64,000 bases of DNA from Sinotaia quadrata (GCA_028829895.1 CM054179.1:50551391-50615390); one strand, 5' to 3'; shown: positions 1-13,224, counted from the first letter of the stretch. Made by a program: numbers and translations. Notes: generated by a model not told the origin, from the sequence alone.

Positions 1-347
1 TTTACAGTGCTGGGTGATGTTTGTGTACAAGGCTTTACAGTGCTGGGTGATGTTAGTTTACATGGCCTTACAATGCTGGGTGATGTTAGTTTACAAGGCT
101 TTACAGTGCTGGGTGATGTTTGTGTACATGGCTTTACAGTGCTGGGTGATGTTAGTTTACAAGTTTACATGGCCCTACAGTGCTGGGTGATGTTAGTTTA
201 CTTCTAGTATTAAAGTATAGAGTGGTGTTATTTTATACGGTCTTACAGTATTGAGTGGTGTTATTTTATCCGGCCTTACAGTATTGAGTGGTGTTAGTTT
301 ATACGGTCTTACAGTATTGAGTGGTGTTAGTTTATAAGGCCTTACTG
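1..347. repeat. 33-bp minisatellite, two sub-families
   Basis: At least six copies of TTTACAGTGCTGGGTGATGT + TAGTTTACAAGGC, followed by about four of a diverged form (CTTACAGTATTGAGTGGTGT). It runs in from before the window. The period is a multiple of three, so a frame stays open; it is not a gene. Confidence 0.95.
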
Positions 348-3258
348 TCATGTCTCGCCAGAATGAAGAAGCACCAAAGTAGCGCAAGACATGGTTTAGC
401 CGTCTCGTTCAAACCACTGACCCTGACCCTGCTCGAGATGAAAAAACTTTTGCTTGATCCACAACCATTCTTTGGCTCAAGACAGTGGGTTTATTGTCTA
501 CTTTAGCCATTTTGACGATATTTCCGGTCAAGTTTGACGAAGGCGAACAGTCAATGTTCTCTTATGACAACCGAACGCAGAACAAAGTGATGTCCGCTTA
601 CGCAGACAATAAATACTGCAACCGAGAAACTGAGGAAAACTCGGTTCTTTCTTCCTCCTTCCCCAATCAGGGCTCTACTGTTATCCCTTCTTTCACGTAC
701 AAATATCTTCCAAGTTAGAGAGAAAACCGAAAGGTGTCAGGCAACCCAAATTTAAACGACACGATATATTTAGTTTACCTAGCAGTACATTTTGCAGAGC
801 GCCAGTTTATCTCAAACCTGCCCGTCCTTGTAAACAGCACTTCAGAATCTAGAGTGTTTTCCCATGTTTCTACCGAAATGCAAGTTCTTCCCAAAGGGTA
901 ACGAATTATCAGTTTCTCTTGATGTGCGATCGTGGCCGATTTCAACAGACTTTATCTGGCAGTTTGTGGAATGAGTTATAATTTTATTAGTGACAGGAAG
1001 TTCATTGCTGCTTGCTCCAGCTTAGTAAAGCAGTGGGAAATTATAATCAAAATAAATCCAGATTAAAAATTGGTCACGTGTACATAAATTGTTTGAGCAA
1101 AATAAAAAGTATTTAGTCCAAATATCTGTTATTACTAGAGAATAATAGTAACTGGTCGGTGCTGATTTTATTTCTGTCATCCCGAACAACTAACTGATTG
1201 TGCTTGAGGAGTCCGTCCCCGTGACTTGGTGGAGACAGATGATAGGTCGATGCCATGATCTCTGGACGTGTATGTCATCATCTACATAAAGTCAACAGGT
1301 GAGAGACCTTTCTTGATTACGATAGAATTGTTACTGTATGTTACGTTTACAGTATTTCTTTATAGACCCTGCCTAGGATAATTAAGGACTTTAAAGATAA
1401 TAGATTAAATTAATTCCTTCTCTCTATCCTATACAGACTGGTTGCTCAACTTATCATTTGACTAACTTAAAAATGTGTCTTGTAGTGCAGACAGCAGATT
1501 TACAAACTGATAAATTGCGTACGTTAGCTGGGTTGGAGTCGTTAAATTCCTCTAAATTAATATGCATTCGTTACATCATTCAGCTCAACCGCCCCCATCC
1601 AATCCAAGAAATAATCTTTAGGTCTATTATGCATAGAAATTAACTACGAAGAGGTTTAACAATTAAAAATAAGATTTAATAAAGTTTAACAATTTAACAA
1701 TAATCAAATACGAACGCGAAAGTCTATTTCTTAACTCTGCACGAACGTGCTTAATTGTTTCTTGAGAAAAAGTGCCCAATTGTGTCTATTTGAATTTCTA
1801 TCGACTGAGAGGTACTCAGCTTATGTCCTTGTGACGCCTGGTTTTCTTGTTCCAGTCCGACCCGGTCTATCCCACTGTAGTTATACCCGCGGAAATGCAC
1901 GTGGCACGCAAGGGAAAATGTCCTTTTAGTTCGCCAGGTGTACTTGAGATTAGACCAGCATACGCCCACGTTGACATTGCTTGAATGGTAGTAGACTTTT
2001 CTGGAAGAGTTGAGTTCTCTCAACAGAACTCAAACTGGCTTGTACAGGTTTTCAAGGACGAAGACAAAGACGAAGAGGTCTATGCCCACAGTTCCAAGAC
2101 AAAGACGGTGACAGAGAAACCGACCTTATGAGAAACAAAGGTGTCCCATAAATCGTCTGCTAGTCATTTCGCTACTTAAGCATGATCAGTTCAAATGCAC
2201 GAATTAGAAAGTCGACATGACCCGTCGTTTACAATTTAGATTAGAAAATATAATCTTCTCACGCATGTTACATTTAACAGTGCATGACGTATGAATATAA
2301 AATATTTACAACGTTAGAATTAGATTTCATACAAAGGGATAATTCAAATCAAGCAAAGCGCTTCACAATTTACAATTAAAATTACACGCAATAATTTGAA
2401 TTACATGAGAAATTCATATCGAGCGCAGGCATTCCTGGCTCTAGTGAATTTAAAGTCAATATAAATTAAAGTTACAATAGAAAAGAGTTACAGTGATTTA
2501 TATTTTATAACTTATAGGTTTTCAGTCATTTCAACGAACCGTGCTCAAGTTATATAGCAATGCATAATAATATATAACACAAATGCATACATAGCTAAAA
2601 TATACAGAATACAATCAAATAAAAGTGATACCTTATGAGAAGTCGAAGTGTTTATCTCATCTATCACGTCGGCCTGTCCGTTCCTGCACGACTCGAGTAG
2701 CTGACGTAGTTGTTGCGTAGCTAGTTGTGTCCGAGTGTCGGGCGGAAGTATTGTACCGATATTTATAAGAAAGCATAGAGCATATCACGTGACGGATCGC
2801 GTGGCATGTAGTTGGTTCTAGAACCTAGACAATGGGCCTAAAGTTACATAACGTCCTGACCTCTTTGTTGGAGGCTTCTCGATGTGAATATCGCGAGAGA
2901 GCTCCAAACAAAGGAATTTCAAATCTCGATATTTGAAAAATAAACAAGTGGGTCAAACAGTCAAGACATTTTAATCAGACTGTGACACTGTACTGTCTGT
3001 TAATGGTTAGCCTCAACCTTCTCTGGCAGTTCAAATACTTGCTCTGACGTGGGTAATTTCGCTGGTCAGTGGCGGTTTGAGCGAGCGTCATCAATTCGTT
3101 TTGAGCAGAAAGTATTTAATGTCCAACTGGTGTGTTATAGTCTTTGTTTTGCTCATGACATACTTTCTGTTCAGTAAATGTATTCGTGTTTTTGACATTG
3201 TGTGTAATTGACAAACGCTCAGTATAATCGTTGATAGTTTGCTGATTATTATGGTTCA
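348..3258. other. intergenic, nothing recognised
   Basis: Unique sequence with no long array. Short frames (485-718, 1458-1643, 1747-1929) match nothing I recognise and lack splice context. Confidence 0.5.
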
Positions 3259-3259
3259 G

Positions 3260-3755
3260 CAATGTACTACTGTTATGCTCACTGCTCACTCACAACACAT
3301 CAATGTGCTACTGTTATGCTCACTGCTCACTCACAATACACCAATGTGCTACTGTTATGCTCACTGCTCACTCACAACACATCAATGTACTACTGTTATG
3401 CTCACTGCTCACTCACAACACATCAATGTGCTACTGTTATGCTCACTGCTCACTCACAACACATCAATGTGCTACTGTTATGCTCGCTGCATATTCACAA
3501 TACAGCAATGTACTACTGTTTTGCTCACTGATTACACAGCAATGTACTACTGTTATGCTCACTTCATACTCTCAGTACAGCAAAGTATGTATTACAGTTT
3601 TGCTCATTGCATACAGTTAGTTCATCAATGTACTACTGTTATGCTCATACATATACAACAAAATGTTATAGTTTGCTCAGTAAATACAGTTCAGCAATGT
3701 ATTACAGTTTTGTTCATTGAATACAATTCAGCAAGTATTACAGTTTTGTTCGTTA
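3260..3755. repeat. 41-bp minisatellite
   Basis: Six near-identical copies of CAATGTGCTACTGTTATGCT + CACTGCTCACTCACAACACAT, then about six decaying copies. The 41-bp period rotates through all three frames and explains three overlapping ORFs. Confidence 0.95.
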
Positions 3756-4317
3756 TATGCTAAAAGCGAAAATCCTAGGCAATCTCATGGCATTTGTTCA
3801 TCAATAATTGCGCGTCATTGTGTTTGTAAAACATGGCAGCTAGTGTTTGATAAGAAACTTAATATAACTTAGTGAATCTCAGAAATGTCGATGCGTGCTT
3901 TGATAATTTTTTTCCAGTGATATTAACGATTTTAATGTCAGTTTCGCAATAACTTTAGAATTCAGGGCTTTGTATCGCAATTGGTATTTATTTCTAAGTC
4001 CATTCAAATCCAATATTTGTGGCCTTGTGCGTCTGTTTGTGTGTTTGCTTGTGTGCATTGAGACACGATTCAACGATAAACGGCTTCGTCGATTCCAGAC
4101 AAAGGAGCAAACTAACAGACTGCACAAGTAATTTTTTTTTTTAATTTCGATAAACGTGAGCAGACTAATGTGTAAATTTCCACTAAATCAGGTGGGGACA
4201 ACGACGTGCACGCGCCTAAATCGCTCATTGCCAAAAATACTCGTCATTTCTAAAGACAACTTCTCAACAACTTTCATTGAAGGTGAGAAACCTCAAAACC
4301 AACAACCAACATCCTAA

Positions 4318-4625
4318 CACATTATTGCGAATGTAGGAAATACGCTCTCTAGAACTATATTATAAATGTATGAATTATGCCCTCTAACGCTATATTACGA
4401 ATGTAGGAAAAACTCTCTATAGAACTATATTATAAATGTATGAATTATGCCTTCTAACGCTATATTACGAATGTAGGAAATACTCTCTATAACACTGTAT
4501 TACGAATGTAGGAGGTACGCTTTCTAGCACTGTATTACGAATGTAGGGAACAAGCTCTATACCACTAAAAACTACGAATGTTGGGAACAAGCTCTCGAGC
4601 ACTTTATTACGAATGTTGGAAGCAC
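4318..4625. repeat. 35-bp minisatellite with alternating monomers
   Basis: TATTACGAATGTAGGAAATA-type monomers alternate with TTATAAATGTATGAATTATG-type monomers in the first half (70-bp higher-order unit). The second half has only the first type. Confidence 0.88.
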
Positions 4626-5121
4626 ATTCAAAACTTGCGCTAAGGAGCAAGAGCTTTTTCGACTCGTCATTAAGATTTGCATTTATTTCAACATTCATTA
4701 TTTCACTTTTTGTCAGAGTCAAAGACACAAAGACCCTCTCCGGAAGCAACTTCTTTGCATCTCAGTTCGAAATCTGTCATAATCAAAGACTAGCAGGCTT
4801 CCGTTTCCCTGGACAACTTTTATGATCACTCCACCGTCTGCTCAATTACCTACTCATTTGTCACAAGTACAAAATGATTTTTTTTTAAATCACGCGAGGC
4901 ATATAGAGCAAAAGAACTTAAAACAAAACAACAAACTCAGCCGACTCCTTATCTATATCTCTTTACTTACCAACAACACATCTCTTACCACTACAAGTTA
5001 CCTGAATACGAGCTCGCCAACACACCTCGGTAGTGCATGAAGACATGCCATTTCTTAAAGACGATTCTCACGTGCATTTGAGAATGTAAGTTTTACGTCT
5101 AAGACTGAGTGTAAGAGGTGT

Positions 5122-5122
5122 G

Positions 5123-5198
<76 letters not shown>

Positions 5199-5296
5199 TG
5201 TGTATGTGTGTGAGAGAGAGACACAGAGAGAGAGAAGTGTAGCAGTGCGAGCTGCATATTGTTCTTTTTAAAGAAAGAAAGAAAGAAAGAAAGAAA
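5122..5296. repeat. (TG)n, (GA)n and (GAAA)n microsatellites
   Basis: About 75 bp of TG repeats, then GAGA, then GAAAGAAAGAAAG (5272-5296). Confidence 0.97.
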
Positions 5297-5913
5297 GGTC
5301 AGTTACTCACTTTGGTTAAAAATCAGTTAAATATCTAATCGTGCAATATTTTTCGTAACAAAATAAATTTCCTATAGTGTGCATTGTTATTTTCTTCATC
5401 TGCAATTTGTGAATGAATGAATAAAATTTCGGACCCAGATAAATAAAAAAAACAGCTTGGTCTGTTTTAAATTAACAACTTGTCTTAATCTCACACTTAC
5501 AAGCTGTGTTTGCAGACTGAGAGAACGTCTGTCTTTGAAGATTCATACTGAAAGTTCTATGAACAAGAGGCGATGATAGCTAGAAGGGTGAGTTTAGGTC
5601 AGTTCGTATTGTGTTATTAAGCAATTTGTTTTTCGTGAAGAATGTGCATTTAGTGTTCCATTTATAGCTATTAGCCCCTCTCACCCCACGTACAGACAGT
5701 ATCTACTGGAATTATGAGGACCGCTTCCTACTTAGATGGGGAAGGGGTAGTAACAGGTTGCAGAGGGTGTTCTGGAAGAGGAGGAACTGGAAGCAGCTTC
5801 TTGCGAGAAAGGTCAGAGTTCAACATTTACGCCACCGAGTGCCTGTACGTGAAGTTTAAATTGACCCGACCACCCCCCGTCCCCATCCAGATGGACAGAA
5901 AGGTTGACTAACT

Positions 5914-5927
5914 GTTGCCATGGCAAC
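5914..5927. promoter_or_regulatory. perfect palindromic RFX X-box
   Basis: GTTGCCATGGCAAC matches the symmetrical RFX-factor site. It is followed by CGTCACG. No adjacent gene was identified. Confidence 0.6.
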
Positions 5928-6405
5928 GTCACGTATCGTCTCGCTCTTGTAGCGGCAGACAGCACAAGAACCGAGAGTTAGGAATCTAGTGCTTAGTCCA
6001 GCAATACTGGTTGCCAGTTCCGATCCGCATTGCAAAGGATCCTTCACCCGCGCCAGTCGAGTAGTTGGTGTTCTGTCATATCCACCCCTCTCCTTTTATA
6101 ACTAGTCAAATAAAATATATGTAAAGCAATAATAATAAGAAAATATCTCATAAACTGCAAACCAGTAAACGTACATACAGATATACATCCCTTTTTCCAT
6201 TATTTTTTAAAAAACAATTACTGATAGACCTTGCTCTAAACAACAATAAAAATACCTACAAGGTCACGTCTTATCTTTGTTGAAGACAGTCGGTCTGGTT
6301 TTACGCTTGAAGTTCTGCTTTTCGATTTAACTGCCTTTCATTTTATTTCACTATCTTTTATTCATGTGCACCATTGGACGGTTAAGATAACGCCTGCTTG
6401 TCAGC

Positions 6406-6649
6406 CGTATATATAATGCATTTCTGTCTGCCAGCTACAGATTCCATCCTCAGAGAGTCTAAGGGTGGGGCTCCGTTCCATCCATCTCCACGTTTGGCCA
6501 ACTTTTGAGTCACACGCGGCTTGAAGCAAAATTACTCGTTATTCGCGTCGTCAGTTTGCAGCTTTGGCTGATTTCGCAGGTTTGTGCCAACGCCGAGGCA
6601 GAAAATTATGTTTTGGGGAAAGAGAAGAAATGTAGCGAGGACAGTGAAG
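6406..6649 (+). promoter_or_regulatory. possible TATA promoter and short leader exon
   Basis: TATATATAA (about 6408) precedes a leader ending at a donor (GTGAAG|GTATGCG, 6649). The only ATG with an A at -3 (6608) gives MFWGKRRNVARTVK up to that donor. A longer frame with a signal-peptide-like stretch has no ATG. Unassigned. Confidence 0.25.
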
Positions 6650-7754
6650 GTATGCGTGGATGTTTCTTGTGGATTTTCAAAAGTGTTTAATTCAGTCTGG
6701 ATAGCGATTAAAGCCTACTTTGTCCCCGACTATTAAAAAAGAACTTTAGTTCGGCGATCTTTGGCACATGGTCATGATTCATCATCCCATTCGATGGACT
6801 AGGCACTACTCCCGCCATTGAAATTAAACTAGAGCAGACAGAGATCAGTGATAAGGGGATTTTTTAAAATTTCCATTCAGAGCGTTCAGGAGGGTGAATG
6901 AGGGGAGGAGGGATCGAAACCTCGGCTACTTGAGTGAGAGGCCAGTGTCTTACCTTCTGCACCACTGCCCCTCTTCCTTGCAATCATTATTCCCAGATCA
7001 AAATCTAGCCACCCGTGACTCTGAGCACAACTACCCAATGCTGTCACTCGTGTCAAGCTCTGTTCTGGGCCCTCACAGTCTAGGATTCTGAAACGTTCAA
7101 TAATAGAATCAGAATACAGACTAGTTCCAGCAAAGCTTGCGGGGCTGACTTCATTTGAAAATTCACTTTCGGCACACAGCGTCCGTGATAAAACAAGCAC
7201 GTCAATGTGTGTATCTATGGTAACATGTCGATGGTAATACTGACCTAAAAGACATCACTGTAATTATTTATGGTAAGGTGTCGATGGTAATACTGACCTA
7301 AAAGACAGATTGTCGCTCTATAGCGATTTAATTATCTTTGCTCGCGCCAGCGAAAACTGTCTGAAAATACATAGCGCCGAGAAACTTTAATGTCTGGTTA
7401 CTGCGGCGACCATCAACCGCCATAATCATTGTTTGAATGTACTGTCTATGACATGTATGTGTGTCTTTCTTTGCGCTACACGGGGTGTTTACAATAAATT
7501 AATTTTAAAAAAAAATAAATTAATCGATTTTAAGTCAGCCGGTCCGGCCTTTCGTGTTGGTTTAAAACTTTAAGGTTTGACGGTTGTGCTGTGTAGGCTG
7601 TCTCAGCCGAATAAGCGCATTTGTTGGAGTGAAGTATTAAAATGTCCGCACAAAAATGACGTCATCCTCCAGAAACACACGCGAGCAAACAATCTCAGAC
7701 TGACAGGCAATCAAACTCGCATGCGACACAATGGTTAGGAACCCAAAACGCTGG

Positions 7755-7858
7755 TTGAAAGCATAAGGAAAACTTTAGACAAGACTCTGCTTGAAAGCAT
7801 AAGGAAAACTTTAGACAAGACTCTGCTTGAAAGCATAAGGAAAACTTTAGACAAGACG
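7755..7858. repeat. 36-bp tandem repeat
   Basis: Three copies of TTGAAAGCATAAGGAAAACT + TTAGACAAGACTCTGC, almost identical. Confidence 0.96.
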
Positions 7859-8217
7859 TAAGAAATTAGATGCATGGCGAGTTCAGTTATCATAATTTGA
7901 TAACTGTGCAGTAGGAATTGACGTTCACAAACTCTTTTGTGTTGAAAACGCTGCTTGACAGAAGGGACCCGAGAGATCGAGTGAAAGAAAGGGAGGCAGA
8001 GACAGAGATAGATAGAGGCAAAGACAGAGACAAGGCAGTCGGTCAGATTCACACAAATAGACAGTGGCCTAAAACATACCAAACAAAGCTCTTTGAAAAC
8101 GTAAGTACACAATTACCGATATAGAAGGTTGCCAGAGTTTAAAACAGGTCAGGAAAAATTCCAGATCAAATTACGTAGTTTGGCCGCCCTGCGATGTCGA
8201 AAACTAATAGAAAACGA

Positions 8218-8218
<1 letters not shown>

Positions 8219-8300
<82 letters not shown>

Positions 8301-8332
8301 CGTGCGTGTGCGTGCGTGTGTGTGTGTGTGTG
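8219..8332. repeat. (TG)n microsatellite
   Basis: About 110 bp of TG with some TGCG interruptions at the right end. Confidence 0.98.
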
Positions 8333-8487
8333 GTTTAGTAGAGTGAACAGGCCAAGCCATTTTCATTAAAGCATCAAATTAATTTGTCCATCAGTGAGAT
8401 ACTGACTCCTGCAGAAAATTACAAACCACGAAAGGGTTTACGGGGAGGGAGGGAGCGACACCGCACGCATTGCTAAATACGAGTGTA

Positions 8488-8663
8488 CAACAAAACTTTG
8501 CACACGAGGCAACAAAACTTTGCACACCAGACAACTAAACTTTGCACACCAGACAACAAAACTTTGCATATTAGATAACTAAACTTTGCACATCAGACAA
8601 CAAAACTTTGCACACCAGACAACTAAACTTTGCACACCAGACAACTAAACTTTGCACACAGGA
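8488..8663. repeat. 22-bp minisatellite
   Basis: Eight copies of CAACAAAACTTTGCACACCA + GA, alternating AACA and AACT variants. Confidence 0.96.
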
Positions 8664-8775
8664 CACTGGATTAAACAGAGAACACTTGAGGGATTTCTTT
8701 GCACTGAAGTGGACACTGGAGTGTACAGAGAACACTTGAAGGGTTTATTTGCACTGAAGTGGACACTGGAATGTA
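8661..8775. repeat. 50-bp tandem repeat
   Basis: Two and a bit copies of GGACACTGGATTAAACAGAG ... TTTGCACTGAAGT, directly after the 22-bp array. Confidence 0.93.
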
Positions 8776-9351
8776 CACCAGTAGTGGCGGTCGTGTTGGT
8801 TTGGTGTCTATAAGGGAACCTTTCTGTTTTAAAGTTTTAAAGAAGTAAGAATATCGCCAATACTTATTAATCACTACGAAAGAATATCTCTAATAATATA
8901 TGAATTTTACAGAACTCAAGTAATTCTCATCTCTTAGTTTGCAACGAACGAATACGCCTAATTAACCAACCAGTAATTAAAGAGCATACTATTGAACATC
9001 TACCAGGCGAAGTCACCTGACTGATGCAATAGTAGATTTCAAATTTTATTGTATATATTGGAAATGAAATAATTACCAAAGCATTTGCAATGCTTTACTG
9101 CATATGGATTTAAGGAGAGAGAGAGAGAGAGAGAGCAGTTAGAGAAAGGGAGCAAGAGACTAACACCATCACCACCACGCACAACAACAAAAGCTGCTAC
9201 ACGATCGACTCGTACTTAAATCAATTCCTCCTACAGAAGAATTCGCTCACTTAATTTTCCTCTCTGATAACAAGTCTAAAATAGCTTCTGCCTGTCTTCG
9301 CTGCTGCCTGTGTATCTTTCTGGTCACGCGCACAGCCGCATCTTCTCCACC

Positions 9352-9390
9352 ATGGCAGCGACGTCAAGTCGTGAGCTGCACATTAAGAAG
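9352..9390 (+). CDS. candidate first coding exon, unassigned
   Basis: A perfect Kozak context (CCACCATGG) starts MAATSSRELHIKK and ends at a good donor (AAG|GTAAAT), phase 0. The preceding 80 bp are pyrimidine-rich and CpG-bearing, as in a 5' UTR. I do not recognise the protein and could not find a following exon in the repeat-rich DNA downstream, so this may be chance. Confidence 0.3.
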
Positions 9391-10239
9391 GTAAATAATT
9401 ACTGGACATAGAAAATACAAGCAGTGCACAATATGCCTGTGTTTGTGATAACCTGTCCTGTACAGCAGCTGTTACATAAACAGCAAAGTGCTGACACTGC
9501 TCAATGCTTCACGTCACTGATGTAGTTGTTGTTGTTGGGGGCGGGAGGACACATTCCTAAGAGGTGCACGTTTTAAAATCCAGTAACAGTTATTGCCCTT
9601 TTCATGAAAAAACTTTTTGGGATAAACCAACCAACTCTTGTATCCATATCTCCTGTATTCATTCGCGTATGCACCCAATCTGTGTTAAAGTGATCTGAAA
9701 GTACACGAACAGAATAGGATGAAACAAAAGTACAGCCTCACCTGTACTTGTGAGATTAATTATAATTCATACCTTTTTCTGTCTATCCGTCATATCTGTA
9801 CAAGCAGTCCGTCTAAACTGACTGAAAGCTACTTCTCTTACTTGTGGAACCAACTGACCAGTCATGTTCCATCCGACTATAGAATTGTCTGTCGGTCCGT
9901 TCGTCCATTCAGTCTCTGTCTATTTATACAATATGTAGGCGTCTATGACCTTTCGATCCGTTTTACACTGCGTCATTGTGTTTGTGCCTCGTATACTTCT
10001 CTACACACGCGTGCATTATAAATGTTCAGAAACATACATACGACCTTGACCATATAAGCATAATTAATTTCTTACAAATTGTATTACATGCACTTATGCA
10101 ATAGCTGTGTCCTCCATAAAATGTACATGCTACGTTAAAAATGTATAAATGTTCTTCTGTATATGTTACTCACACAAATACATACAAGCGTGACACACTT
10201 AAGTTGCTAATGTGCACGTGACTTTGCACACAAACACAA

Positions 10240-10367
10240 AATACTCTTACATTATTGATGGGCGATACACACAAACACAAATACCCTTAAATTACTAATG
10301 GGATTTCGACGATGTATATACACAAACAGTACACTTAAATTACTAATACACTCGACGATCTCCCCCC

Positions 10368-10432
<65 letters not shown>

Positions 10433-10543
10433 AAGCACTAAAATCACTAATGGGCATGCAAGCTATATACACACACATACCAACAATTCATGCAAAATAT
10501 TAACTAGCATTAGACGATTTTACTCACTCACAAGCACACACAA

Positions 10544-10600
<57 letters not shown>

Positions 10601-10665
10601 AACAACAATACATATATAAATTACTAATGGGCGTTCGACGATCTTACTCACAAGCACACACAAAA

Positions 10666-10730
<65 letters not shown>

Positions 10731-10750
10731 TGACTAGTAGGCATATGTAT
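10240..10750. repeat. compound repeat: about 100-bp unit with embedded (AC)n tracts
   Basis: A TAAATTACTAATGGGCGTTC + GACGAT core recurs five or six times. From the third copy on, most monomers carry their own pure AC tract (about 10380-10428, 10549-10598, 10670-10728). Confidence 0.9.
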
Positions 10751-11104
10751 ACAAGCTTTCAAGGTTTTTTCCTGTCCAACCTGGCAAGATAGAACAAAAG
10801 TGTATGTTTGTCAAACTCATAACAGACGCTCGAGGCTAACGCTCGAAGGAAAGCTGGTATTAATTATAACTGTTAGTCACGTGTTGTACATCAAATGCCG
10901 GAGAAACACGTCACTGCAACGCGTTGACCCATGCTCACGAGAAACGCAATTGCAATTGATACATTTGGAACTGGATTGCCAGAGACCAATCATTGCTGTT
11001 CAAATCAAAACAAATTGTTGGAGACAGAGTGCTAGAATAAAATACTGCTTGGAAGTAATAATTTAGTCTCTTCAGTTTGGCAGAGTGCAGGAGAATATAC
11101 TACA

Positions 11105-12050
11105 AATCAATAAAAGTTAACATCAAACTAGTTTCAGTCAAGAGACAGTCAATGGAAATTAATACCAAACAGGATTCAGTCAAGACAATTAAGGAAAATT
11201 AATACCAAACTGGGTGCAACAAGAAAATGTCAATAAATATTAACACCAGTCTGGGTTCAATCAAGATACAATCAAGGAAAATTAATACCAAACTGGGTGC
11301 AATCAAGAAAATTTCAATAAAAATTAATTCCAGACTGAGTTTAATCATTAAAAAATTAAAAATCATTAAAACGTTATTTAAAAATAACACCAAATTGAAT
11401 GCAACGAAGGAAAAATTCAATGAAAATTAACACCAAACTGGGTTCAATCAATAAGCTTTAACACCAAAATTGGTTCAATTATATTAAACATTAATATCAA
11501 AGTGGGTTCAATCAATAAAAATTAACACCAAACTAGGTGTAATCGAGAAAAATTACACCAAACTAGGTGCAATCAAGAACAATTAATATCAAACTGGGTT
11601 CAATCAATAAACCTTAACACCAAACTGGTTCAGTTATTAAATAACACCAAACCGGGTGCAATCAAGAAAAAGTAACATCAAACTGGTTGCAATCAAGAAC
11701 AATTAACATCACACTGGGTTTAATCAAGAACAATTAACACCAAACTGGGTTTAATCAACAATTAACATCAAACTGGGTGCAATCAAGAACAATTAAGAGC
11801 AAACTGGGTTTAATCAAGAACAATTAACATCAAACTGGGTGCAATCAAGAACAATTAACATCAAACTGGGTTTAATAAAAAAAAAAATTAACATCAAACA
11901 GGGTGCAATCAAGAATATCAATAAAGAAAAATAACATTTGGTTCAATCAATAACAATTTTTACCAAACTGGATGCAATATAAAAAAATCAATGAAAAGTA
12001 ACACCAAAATGGGTTTAACCAGGAGACAATTAATCAAAGTTAACACCGAA
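11105..12050. repeat. 31-bp minisatellite, about 28 copies
   Basis: AATTAACACCAAACTGGGTG + CAATCAAGAAC with many variants (ACATC/ACACC, GGTTCAATC/GGTGCAATC). The longest array in the window. Confidence 0.94.
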
Positions 12051-12099
12051 AACAACTACTGCCCGTCAGTCAATATTTCTGCCTCGTTAAGCATTTGGA

Positions 12100-12600
12100 T
12101 TGTCAGGTACAAATACCGCAATACAAATACTTGAAACTTAAAACCGTGTTTGATACTAGTAAACTTGACAGACACAAATAAGCAATCAAATCAAACAACA
12201 TCTTTATACCTCCGGGGTGGGTGGAAGGGGGATTGTCAGGCACTAAAACTGCAATACAATTATCATTAGACCGAAATTCACTCGCCAGGACTGCCGGACA
12301 CAAGCTCTGCATGACATTTATAATTAGTACGTAATTCACTCACCAGGACTGCCGGACACAAGCTTTGCAATACAAATATAATTAGTAGGTAAAACACCCA
12401 GTAAAAATGACAGACAGATGCTACAACACAATTATAATTAATACGTAATTCACTCAATATGACTGGCACACAACATAGTACCATCATAATTAGCATAATA
12501 AACAAATTAGTATGATTGCCAGACAAGCTGCAATAAAATCAACGCTTATACACTCAGAAGAATTGCCAGAAACACGCCTCAGTAAAACCATAACAGTAAC
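12100..12600. repeat. about 60-bp minisatellite
   Basis: Diverged copies of TAATTCACTCACCAGGACTG + CCGGACACAAGCTTTGCAAT. Confidence 0.85.
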
Positions 12601-12627
12601 ACGTCGTGCAAAAAATCATTGTCTTAT

Positions 12628-13060
12628 CTTCAGTGTGTGAGAAATTAGGAAATTTCCAGACTATTAAGTTTTCTTTGTGTGAGAAATTTATAAATTTCAA
12701 GACTATCTAGTTGGGTTGTTTTGTGAGAAATTTAGAAATGTCCAGACCGATTAGCTTTCTTTGTGTGAGACATTTAGAATTGTCTAGAACTCTAGATTGT
12801 CTAGTTTTCTTTGTGAGAGAAATTTAGAATTGTCTAGACTATCTAGTTTTCTTTGTGAGAGAAATTTAGAATTCTCTGGACTGACTAGTTTTCTTTATGT
12901 GAGAAATTTAGAGATTTCAAAACTTGCTGGTCTCGAGTGTGAGAATTATTGAGGTTTCTAGACTAGTTTCTAGTGAGACAAATAAAAAAGTTTTTAAAAA
13001 CTATCTGGTTTCCAGTTTAATGAAAATTTGAGACCTTTCTAATAAATTGTTTAAGAAATT
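12628..13060. repeat. 42-bp minisatellite
   Basis: About nine copies of TTTTCTTTGTGAGAGAAATT + TAGAATTGTCTAGACTATCTAG, followed at 13075-13121 by a (CT)n tract. Confidence 0.9.
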
Positions 13061-13078
13061 TGAAATTGTCTCTGTCTG

Positions 13079-13124
<46 letters not shown>

Positions 13125-13224
13125 GTTCCAATGCTACCAAACGATATGAGGTTTTGTGAGTAAACTGATCATTCCAATATAACTCTCATTTGATCAGAGA
13201 CAAGTATCCATTGCTTCCAGCTTT

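Noticed and set aside
3239..3763. 174-codon frame rich in Tyr, Cys and His
   Set aside because: Three overlapping frames are open because a 41-bp unit rotates through them; no conserved peptide.
6463..6690. Signal-peptide-like frame (LLVIRVVSLQLWLISQVCANA)
   Set aside because: There is no ATG in the frame between the upstream stop and the hydrophobic stretch; the apparent start is TTG.
8488..8663. CRISPR-like regular repeats (also other arrays)
   Set aside because: Direct tandem repeats with no unique spacers, in eukaryotic DNA.
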